From positions 1-35,198 of IMG/VR virus record IMGVR_UViG_3300021091_005159: DNA of 35,198 nt. One strand, 5' to 3'. The stretch's first letter is position 1; each line of letters begins with the position of its first letter. This DNA is from a virus. Below the pieces are notes generated by a model. The model was not told the DNA's origin. It did no database searches and saw nothing but the letters and a program-made list of their open reading frames with translations. Made by a program: the position numbers and the translations under genes. Shown piece after piece: positions 29,813 through 35,198 of this stretch.

Positions 29813-30397
29813 CTAACCACCCTTACCGCATCTGCTTTTATCCCAAGAACACGGGTCCCAGGGACTCCAACCTGCTAGGTCGTAAAGAAGTTTTCCTGCT
29901 TTGAGGTTGGTAATCGGGTCAAAAAGAGGTGCTTGTTCGCAGATGTTCATCTCCCGGCACACCGCCGCCCACTTGTTCCGCTTCGGGTTGTAGTTCACCC
30001 CGTTGATTTGTAACAGTCCCGTGTCCGACGCGTGGTTAGACCCGTCGTGTCCGATGATTTTACAGTTCTTATCAACGATGTCTCCGCCTCGACGGACAGG
30101 ACATCCGCCCGATTCCCGAAGAATGATTTGCCCCAATTTAGGCAAATGTTTCGTTTCCCATCCCGCCCGTAAAGCGAGTTTCGGCAACCAAGAGATGTCT
30201 CCGTGGGAAAACGAAATACCCGCATAGGGGTTGGTGGTGGTCGGTGATTCGAGTTGATTGAGCGGGGGGATAAGCAGGATTTCGGCGGGACTGACAACCA
30301 CCGCTGCCGCTGGTTGGTTGGTCTGTGAAATCTTCTCGACACCAAAAATGCTTGAATATATAGCAAACAGCAAAGCGGTTGTTTGTTTCGCAATCAA
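29813..30397 (-). CDS. Exported lysozyme-like (lytic transglycosylase-type) protein
   Basis: 194 residues. Residues 8-20 are hydrophobic (ALLFAIYSSIFGV), a signal anchor or signal peptide. After a Pro/Ser/Thr-rich linker, a goose-lysozyme/SLT-like core follows: LGQIILRESGG with catalytic Glu95, ASDTGLLQING, and NLKAGKLLYDLAGWSPWDPC. Cys residues (NCK, VCREMNIC, DPCSW, SRCG) could form disulfides outside the cell. It would cleave cell-wall glycan, either at entry or at lysis. The start is TTG 30397 with AAGGA 7 bp upstream and an extended -10 promoter further up. No holin is clearly identified nearby. Confidence 0.85.
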   Translation of the reverse strand: MIAKQTTALLFAIYSSIFGVEKISQTNQPAAAVVVSPAEILLIPPLNQLESPTTTNPYAGISFSHGDISWLPKLALRAGWETKHLPKLGQIILRESGGCPVRRGGDIVDKNCKIIGHDGSNHASDTGLLQINGVNYNPKRNKWAAVCREMNICEQAPLFDPITNLKAGKLLYDLAGWSPWDPCSWDKSRCGKGG

Positions 30398-30470
30398 GAA
30401 ATTGTCCTTCAGTTGGTGGATAGGGCTCGGGTCTCTTGTGCCCGTCTATGTAAAATATTCTTAGAGTTCT

Positions 30471-30500
30471 AGTATAGCAAAGATTGCGTTCAGATTACAA
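30471..30500 (-). promoter_or_regulatory. Extended -10 promoter of the lysozyme gene
   Basis: Minus strand TTGTAA (30500-30495), 18-bp spacer ending in TGC, TATACT (30476-30471). Leader about 67 nt. Confidence 0.7.
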
Positions 30501-30551
30501 GCCAGCAACCAGCCCTTGCCGGTTAAGGGTTTCGCATCTTCGGGAACGGGA

Positions 30552-32471
30552 CTACCCGCCCAAACCTTTCTCCGTGAACAAAGCAACCAGTTCATTACTC
30601 GACACGTCTCGACCAGATTCGCCGCCGTCGGTTGCGACGTTCACGACCCCTCGTTTGCGTTCAATCAAGTCGTAGATGTATTCATCTATTGTCCCTTCGC
30701 ACAACAGATAGGTTGCCGTGACTGAACCCTGTTGCCCCAACCTGTGGCATCGGCTATAAGTTTGGTCAATATCGGCTGGCGTCCAGGGCAACTCGACAAA
30801 AAGCACGTCCTGTGCTGCTGTGAGGGTGTGCCCGGTCTTCGCTGCTTGGATGCTGAGCACAATCACGGGGGCAGTCCCGCATGGTTCTTCTTGGAAACGG
30901 GACTTCGCATCTTCGACGTCGCTAACCAGCATTCCTCCTTGAATCTTCAAACCACCATATTTCTTCGATATCTCATCGACAACGTCGCGGTGATGGGCTG
31001 CTACAACGACTTTGAGCCCGGATTCGATGTGGGATTCAATGAACTCGTGGACTGCTTCCATCTTGGCTTTCGCTGCCAGCCGACGCAACACAGACAAACG
31101 AACCAAATGTTCATTCGATTCGGCTTTCATCCGGGCTACGACGGCTGCTGACCGGGGTGAAGTTCCGAGTTCTTCAGCAATCTGCTTGGCTCGCTCGACC
31201 AGATATTCGACAATGTCCCGCTCCGCTTTCTGGTATTCGACCATCTGTGCGGGACTCCCGGTTACATACACCGGTGCGTGCCTGACCGGGGGCAAATCAT
31301 CGAGAACTTGGTCCTTGGTTCGACGGATGTAGCAGTTCCCGCGAAGTTTTTCATTGAGTTCATCAAGATTGCTGTGTCCGCTGATGTTCCATTGACCAAA
31401 TCTGTCCCTGAAAGCACCGCAATACCGTCGATAAAAACCCCACAACCCACCGAATGCGTTAAGTTTCCCGAGGACGTCGAGTTGGCTGGCGTATTCCGCT
31501 GGTCGATTGGTGACCGGTGTGCCGGTCAAGCAGAGCACAAGTCCCGATGCCGGTATCTTTTTGGCTATCTTCACGGCGGCTTTGGTGCGCTGCGCTGCGG
31601 GACTTTTGACGTAATGCGATTCGTCGAACACGCATGAGTTGAAATCGAATAACTTTTTCTCCCAATGCGCGATGTTCGAGTAGCCGACAACCAGCACATC
31701 AAAGTCCTCCTCGGGGAAGTTCTTTCTGTCGGTGATTACGGCAACTTTTCGGTTCGGCAACCATTTACCGTATTCCTTTTTCCAATTCAACACAAGGTTC
31801 GGTGGGCAAACCACTAAAGCAGGATATGAGTTCTCCACATTTTCAATGGTCGCAATTGCTTGCAGGGTTTTCCCCAAACCCATGTCGTCGGCGATAAAAC
31901 AACGTCGAGCCGCTGCCGCATATCGAACACCGGCTCTTTGGTAAGGGAGGAGCGGGAGTCCCGCAACATCAAGTTCTGCTTCGGTGGAGCGGGACATTTG
32001 GACGGATTTTTCGTGTTCGATTTTGATTTCTGATGCGATTCGATTTAGGTCTTCAGGGATTTTTTCTCCGAACTTTTCCGACCACATCAAGGTTTCGGCG
32101 ATAGAGGAGATAGGTGCTCGCCATGCTTTTGTTTTTGAGTGCCAAGTCACGCTCGGTATCTGCTTCACCGCCTTGACCTTAACGGGGTCGTAGGCGAAAG
32201 ATAGGTAGATGAAGTCACCGTCTAGGCGCACCCCGAAGGTGGGGTTTAATGGCTCAGGTAAGTCAAATGTTAAAACTTGTGGGTCTATGGTGAACCCGTG
32301 CTTGGTGGCGAAGTCTCGTAGTTCAACTATTGAGCGCATGGGGATACGCCACGCTTTGGCTAACTTGTCCCACCGCGCCCCATATATTTTTTTGATTTCA
32401 TCGACGGCATCTTTGTCGTAAGGGAAGTATGCGACTAGGTGGTCGTCGTTAAGCAGTAGGTGTTTATCCAC
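30552..32471 (-). CDS. SNF2-family helicase with two HARP-like repeats (SMARCAL1-like)
   Basis: 639 residues. The first 110 contain two related segments, YDKDAVDEIKKIYGARW-x6-AWRIP and YDPVKVKAVKQIPSVTW-x6-AWRAP, which resemble the HARP domains of the fork-remodelling enzyme SMARCAL1. The rest is a superfamily 2 ATPase: DDMGLGKTLQ (motif I), DESHYVKS (motif II), LTGTPVTN (III), and DQTYSRCHRLGQ (VI). It would anneal or remodel DNA at forks with SSB. GTG 32471 lies 6 bp after a TACGAT hexamer. Seven heptamer copies lie inside the gene, the densest cluster of the window. Confidence 0.93.
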   Translation of the reverse strand: MDKHLLLNDDHLVAYFPYDKDAVDEIKKIYGARWDKLAKAWRIPMRSIVELRDFATKHGFTIDPQVLTFDLPEPLNPTFGVRLDGDFIYLSFAYDPVKVKAVKQIPSVTWHSKTKAWRAPISSIAETLMWSEKFGEKIPEDLNRIASEIKIEHEKSVQMSRSTEAELDVAGLPLLPYQRAGVRYAAAARRCFIADDMGLGKTLQAIATIENVENSYPALVVCPPNLVLNWKKEYGKWLPNRKVAVITDRKNFPEEDFDVLVVGYSNIAHWEKKLFDFNSCVFDESHYVKSPAAQRTKAAVKIAKKIPASGLVLCLTGTPVTNRPAEYASQLDVLGKLNAFGGLWGFYRRYCGAFRDRFGQWNISGHSNLDELNEKLRGNCYIRRTKDQVLDDLPPVRHAPVYVTGSPAQMVEYQKAERDIVEYLVERAKQIAEELGTSPRSAAVVARMKAESNEHLVRLSVLRRLAAKAKMEAVHEFIESHIESGLKVVVAAHHRDVVDEISKKYGGLKIQGGMLVSDVEDAKSRFQEEPCGTAPVIVLSIQAAKTGHTLTAAQDVLFVELPWTPADIDQTYSRCHRLGQQGSVTATYLLCEGTIDEYIYDLIERKRGVVNVATDGGESGRDVSSNELVALFTEKGLGG

Positions 32472-32477
32472 GCCTCT

Positions 32478-32483
32478 ATCGTA
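32478..32483 (-). promoter_or_regulatory. -10 element, leaderless start of the helicase gene
   Basis: TACGAT on the minus strand, 6 bp before GTG 32471. No good -35. Confidence 0.5.
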
Positions 32484-32499
32484 TTGCGTTTAACCACTC

Positions 32500-32685
32500 T
32501 TACTCGGTGGGTGTTTCGGCTTTTGTCCACATTTCGTTTGCGTATTCAGAGATTAGGTCTGAGTATTTGTCGGTTGCCCACACATCGTCGGTCATAGGTA
32601 TATGCCCATATCGCAACAAATAGTCGGTCGCTTTGTTTAACCAATACTTTTTTTCGACCTCGGTTAGGTTCTCAAATGTTTTCAT
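32500..32685 (-). CDS. Small hypothetical protein (61 aa)
   Basis: 61 residues, helical, aromatic-rich (VEKKYWLNKATDYLLRYGHIPM) with an acidic end. ATG 32685 overlaps the LysM stop by 4 bp and has GAGGAG upstream, so it is co-translated with that gene. No family recognised. It ends 28 bp before the helicase start. Confidence 0.72.
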   Translation of the reverse strand: MKTFENLTEVEKKYWLNKATDYLLRYGHIPMTDDVWATDKYSDLISEYANEMWTKAETPTE

Positions 32686-32999
32686 TTGCACTCCTCGTAG
32701 ATATGTCCGTTAATCATCGTCAGTAGACAGTCTTGATTTTCGGGTAGGTAAATAGTGTTGCCTACTTGGATAGGGTCTCCATAAACCGCAACAAGGTTGT
32801 CGGTGACTGCCTGTATGTTGCCTTCGCAGTTATTTTCTGCGATGCGCCACAAGGTGTCCCCCGACTGCACTTGGTGAGGTTCGAGACTACAGGTGAATTG
32901 CCTTGCTCGTGCTTGCCCGACTGTAAATGCGACGATTAACGCCACAAAAGTCAAAACAAGATAGATAGTGCTCCGTGTTCTCTTAATTGTTGAATTCAT
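32682..32999 (-). CDS. LysM-domain membrane-anchored protein
   Basis: 105 residues. A basic N-terminus and one transmembrane helix (about residues 12-30, YLVLTFVALIVAFTVG) are followed by a LysM domain: HQVQSGDTLWRIAENNC, a middle helix, then GNTIYLPEN. LysM binds peptidoglycan, so the protein probably faces the cell wall from the membrane and could serve superinfection exclusion or lysis. AGGAG lies 6 bp upstream of ATG 32999. Overlaps the small gene before it and the one after it. Confidence 0.85.
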   Translation of the reverse strand: MNSTIKRTRSTIYLVLTFVALIVAFTVGQARARQFTCSLEPHQVQSGDTLWRIAENNCEGNIQAVTDNLVAVYGDPIQVGNTIYLPENQDCLLTMINGHIYEECK

Positions 33000-33135
33000 A
33001 ATACTCCTGTGCTTGGTATAGATTTGTGCAGTTCAGTTCGTAATAGTTTTCAACTTCTTGTATTACGGGTTTCGTGTTATCCGTGAGTTGGTCATCGCCT
33101 TCTACGGTATTCGGTATTGGGGTATTCAATTCCAT
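32983..33135 (-). CDS. Small acidic Tyr/Asn-rich protein (50 aa)
   Basis: 50 residues from ATG 33135, very acidic and rich in Tyr, Asn and Glu, including VENYYELNCTNLY. The longer frame to 33333 crosses a good promoter, so the short start is preferred. A weak purine ribosome binding site lies upstream. First gene of the LysM operon, overlapping the LysM start by 17 bp. Function unknown. Confidence 0.55.
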   Translation of the reverse strand: MELNTPIPNTVEGDDQLTDNTKPVIQEVENYYELNCTNLYQAQEYYEFNN

Positions 33136-33178
33136 TTCTTTCTTTAATTTTGATAGGGGGTTTTGTATTACATATATC

Positions 33179-33206
33179 ATTATAGTAGTAATTTTATAAA
33201 AAACAA
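33179..33206 (-). promoter_or_regulatory. Promoter of the LysM operon
   Basis: Minus strand TTGTTT (33206-33201), 16-bp spacer, perfect TATAAT (33184-33179). Leader about 37 nt to ATG 33135. Confidence 0.75.
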
Positions 33207-33488
33207 CTATTATTTTTAGAAACAAATTCATACGAACAGGTGTTCGCCCCAACCCGTTTATTCTTTTGACCGACCCTAAATCAAAAAAATTCTTTCGACC
33301 CCAAATCGAATCAAACAAAAATCGAGCACTCAAAGCCGTATATCCGTTTTGTTAGCGGGGCTGTGCTACAAAGCCGTCTTCGGAACAGTCCCGACTGTCG
33401 TCGTCTACCACGGGACTACACGACGCCGACGGCAAGGTTATCGAAGTCGAGAACCGCGAGACCGACGAACAGGTTGCCCCCGAAACGA

Positions 33489-33508
33489 TGACGGTGGCGG
33501 ATAGCCAC
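33489..33508. repeat. 20-bp repeated box, copy 1
   Basis: TGACGGTGGCGGATAGCCAC, identical at 34850-34869. It contains an inverted GTGGC ... GCCAC pair around GGATA. Confidence 0.8.
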
Positions 33509-33613
33509 AAGTGCGTGTGCCACGCTCGTGCGTCGTGCGTATGGGCGCAGGCGGTCGTATGGGTGCACACGATGATTTGAGCCCCTGTGGGGTAATCCGA
33601 TACCGTGCCACAC

Positions 33614-33641
33614 TTGTCGGATATTCTGTTAGTGTTATATC
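33614..33641 (+). promoter_or_regulatory. Promoter of the DUF6011 gene
   Basis: TTGTCG (33614-33619), 16-bp spacer, TATATC (33636-33641). The leader to ATG 33667 is about 19 nt with GTGGAG. A similar arrangement occurs at 34872-34898. Confidence 0.5.
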
Positions 33642-33666
33642 TAACTAGACCACTTCGTGTGGAGAA

Positions 33667-34170
33667 ATGAGAAATCCAATGTCAGTTTCAACACTTCCAG
33701 AACTCACTCGTGAAGAGCGTGTCGTGTCTTGGTTGCGCGACCACGCAGGCGACAACCCGTTTTTGCGTTCGGTTTTGTTCAACTTTGACCGCAGGGGTTC
33801 TTTGACCGAAAAGCAACTTGATGCGGTTGAGCGCAATATGAACCGACCCGTGCGTGTCGTGCAGGCGAACCCCGTCTCGGAGGTTGGTATGTATCGCAAC
33901 GAGTCGGGCGAGATGTTTCGTGTGAAGCGGTCTCGTCAGTCGGGCAACCTTTATGCGATGCGTTTCGTCCCCGAAGCGGTCTCGAAGTCTGAGCGTTTCG
34001 TTTATGAGCGTGGTGGCGTGTTTCGTCTCAGCGCAGATATGCGTATGACCGTTGAACAGGCGCAGGCGGTCGGGGTGCAGTTCGGTATCTGTTGCGTGTG
34101 TGGCGCAGAACTCACGGCGACTGAGAGCGTTGCGAACGGTATCGGACCGATATGTGCGGGCAGGGTATAA
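33667..34170 (+). CDS. DUF6011-domain protein
   Basis: 167 residues. The N-terminal half has LRDHAGDNPFLRSVLFNFDRRG and LTEKQLDAV, a combination common in actinophage DUF6011 proteins. The C-terminal zinc ribbon is GICCVCGAELTATESVANGIGPICAGR with the conserved Cys pairs. Function unknown. ATG 33667 has GGAG 3-4 bp before it. ATG 33679 is an alternative. Followed by a strong terminator, so probably monocistronic. Confidence 0.9.
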   Translation: MRNPMSVSTLPELTREERVVSWLRDHAGDNPFLRSVLFNFDRRGSLTEKQLDAVERNMNRPVRVVQANPVSEVGMYRNESGEMFRVKRSRQSGNLYAMRFVPEAVSKSERFVYERGGVFRLSADMRMTVEQAQAVGVQFGICCVCGAELTATESVANGIGPICAGRV

Positions 34171-34194
34171 CCCCCCTGCGCCCCTGACGGACTC

Positions 34195-34222
34195 AGAGCC
34201 CCCCTGCCATCAGGGGGGCTCT
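34195..34222 (+). terminator. Rho-independent terminator
   Basis: Perfect 12-bp stem (34195-34206 with 34211-34222), CCAT loop, T-rich stretch after it. Confidence 0.9.
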
Positions 34223-34284
34223 TCGTTTATCACGGCTAATATAAAACCAACCAACACGGCGCAAGCCGAGAAACGGATATAGAC

Positions 34285-34551
34285 ATGAATATAGATACAG
34301 GCACTTCGTTGAGCGAAGCATTGGCAGAAAACTACTTCGGTATCGGCGCAATAGGTTTTGAGGTAATCAACTCAGTTATTGACGACCTTGCACACGAGCG
34401 TTTTGATGATGAGTGGTTATCTGAGATGGGCAACACACGAACAGAACTCTCAAAGGCATTACAGAGCGTCGTCATGAGCGTTATTGAAGGTGGTTATCTG
34501 TTCTCAATGCGAACCCCTGATGGGTGGGTTCGTCTCGCAGACCACGATTAA
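34285..34551 (+). CDS. Hypothetical protein (88 aa)
   Basis: 88 residues, acidic, mostly helical (SLSEALAENYFGIGAIGFEVINSVIDDL), with a C-terminal FSMRTPDGWVRL hairpin. No family recognised. It lies between two terminators, so it is a single transcription unit. The promoter is not obvious. Confidence 0.72.
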   Translation: MNIDTGTSLSEALAENYFGIGAIGFEVINSVIDDLAHERFDDEWLSEMGNTRTELSKALQSVVMSVIEGGYLFSMRTPDGWVRLADHD

Positions 34552-34567
34552 TCACCCTTAAACCCCC

Positions 34568-34603
34568 AATATCCCCGTTTGCCAAAGCGCAGATGGGGAT
34601 ATT
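34568..34603 (+). terminator. Rho-independent terminator
   Basis: 9-bp stem AATATCCCC (34568-34576) with GGGGATATT (34595-34603), 18-nt loop, followed by a run of T. Confidence 0.85.
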
Positions 34604-34740
34604 TTTTTGCCCTAGTTCTGTTCGACTTGTGTTCGACTGATGCTCGATTTCGGAAAGCAACAACAACGGGGAAGATAGTCCCGACAGCACAATGAAGATA
34701 TGCAGTCCCGCAGATGCGATTTCCCGTGCGGGGCTCATGA

Positions 34741-34953
<213 letters not shown>

Positions 34954-34998
34954 AGCCGATAACCCTGCAACACTCCCCAACTAAGTTAGTGGGCGACA

Positions 34999-35018
34999 AG
35001 TGATAAACGGTTATCACT
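34999..35018. promoter_or_regulatory. Palindromic operator before the last gene
   Basis: AGTGATAA, 4 bp, TTATCACT: a perfect 8-bp inverted repeat 21 bp before ATG 35040. Typical repressor half-site geometry. Confidence 0.6.
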
Positions 35019-35039
35019 ACTAGACAAGGGAGATAAATA

Positions 35040-35198
35040 ATGAAAGACCTAATCAAATATGCAACACGCAAATTTGACAAGCACGAGAGACATATCACCT
35101 ATATTTGGCGAAGTGCACGACAAGAATTAGTCAATGAGCACGGCGACAAGGTCGGTGGGCAAGTTAAATTGTCATTGTGGCACGAGAAGGGCACTAAG
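35040..35198 (+). CDS. Hypothetical protein, 3'-truncated by the window
   Basis: At least 53 residues, open to the window end. Begins MKDLIKYATRKFDKHERH with basic helical character, then QVKLSLWHEK. An AAGGGAG element 7 bp upstream and a palindrome before it support the start. No family recognised from the visible part. Confidence 0.7.
   Translation, partial: MKDLIKYATRKFDKHERHITYIWRSARQELVNEHGDKVGGQVKLSLWHEKGTK

Larger units (their letters stand above)
33207..33666. other. Long gene-free regulatory region
   Basis: There is no supported gene in about 460 bp. It holds two heptamers (33387-33393 inside the inverted repeat ACAGTCCCGACTGT, and 33411-33417), a 20-bp box at 33489-33508 that recurs at 34850-34869, and a promoter at 33614-33641. 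A frame open from 33356 to 33580 lacks a start codon. Confidence 0.6.

Noticed and set aside
29995-30393. 132-residue frame overlapping the lysozyme gene
   Set aside because: Shifted-frame shadow of the gene with clear GLLQIN and catalytic Glu motifs.
33356-33580. Open frame with plausible-looking residues (KVIEVENRETDEQ) and a Cys-rich end
   Set aside because: It has no start codon before an internal ATG at 33488, which would leave only 30 residues. The same 20-bp box recurs in regulatory DNA. A decayed gene cannot be excluded.
33352-33613. Two overlapping minus-strand frames rich in His, Arg and Ser
   Set aside because: Low-complexity composition, no ribosome binding site, and they lie opposite repeats and heptamers. 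Treated as shadows.

Overview
The window looks like part of the genome of a tailed double-stranded DNA phage of an actinobacterium. It carries an HK97-type major capsid protein, a primase-helicase, SSB, a RuvC-like resolvase, a class II ribonucleotide reductase, an exported lysozyme-like protein and many small phage families (DUF3846, DUF6011, DUF5872, DUF932, DUF1599-like). The host inference rests on a WhiB regulator and on a promoter style typical of actinobacteria, in which a -10 hexamer sits 6-7 bp before the start codon so that the mRNA would be leaderless. The moderate base composition, lower in GC than soil actinobacteria, would fit an aquatic lineage, but that is inference. No integrase, tRNA, CRISPR array, portal, large terminase or tail gene was found. 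The rest of the structural module is probably left of position 1, and both ends of the window cut through or abut genes.

Layout. 0-2.7 kb: end of the head module (unknown ORF, capsid protein, strong terminator). 2.7-9.7 kb: accessory and nucleotide genes: nuclease (SNase), a C5-cytosine methyltransferase, two small Cys-rich proteins, a tightly coupled phosphatase and histone-deacetylase-like pair driven from one leaderless promoter, then the B12-dependent ribonucleotide reductase. 9.7-13.1 kb: second DNA methyltransferase, a lysine-rich histone-tail-like protein and a clavaminate-synthase-family oxygenase. 13.1-16.9 kb: minus-strand replication operon (DUF5872, unknown, WhiB, primase-helicase, terminase-small-like HTH protein) with 4-nt overlaps. 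16.9-21.5 kb: DUF1599-like protein, divergent from a plus-strand operon with a winged-helix protein, a third methyltransferase and two overlapping PD-(D/E)XK nuclease-like genes, then paired operators and an unknown operon. 21.5-25.4 kb: ParB-like, RuvC-like, HNH and ribbon-helix-helix genes. 25.4-28.7 kb: metallophosphoesterase, DUF3846, SSB and small genes. 28.7-33.2 kb: DUF932, lysozyme, a SMARCAL1-like SNF2 helicase with two HARP-like repeats, a LysM membrane protein. 33.2-35.2 kb: regulatory DNA with repeats, DUF6011 and small genes.

The most unusual signal is the 7-mer CGGGACT / AGTCCCG. By eye I count 28 copies between 21,547 and 34,763, on both strands, in all three codon phases and between genes. 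I find none in the first 21.5 kb. The switch lies where strand composition also flips and where a perfect DnaA-box-like 9-mer occurs. It marks either a functional boundary (replication, regulation, recombination) or a junction between two DNA sources. Other strong observations are the repeated -10/N6/start geometry of leaderless promoters, the phosphatase-deacetylase operon, the methyltransferase plus two-nuclease cassette, and two intergenic regions that appear to be diverged copies of one regulatory module.
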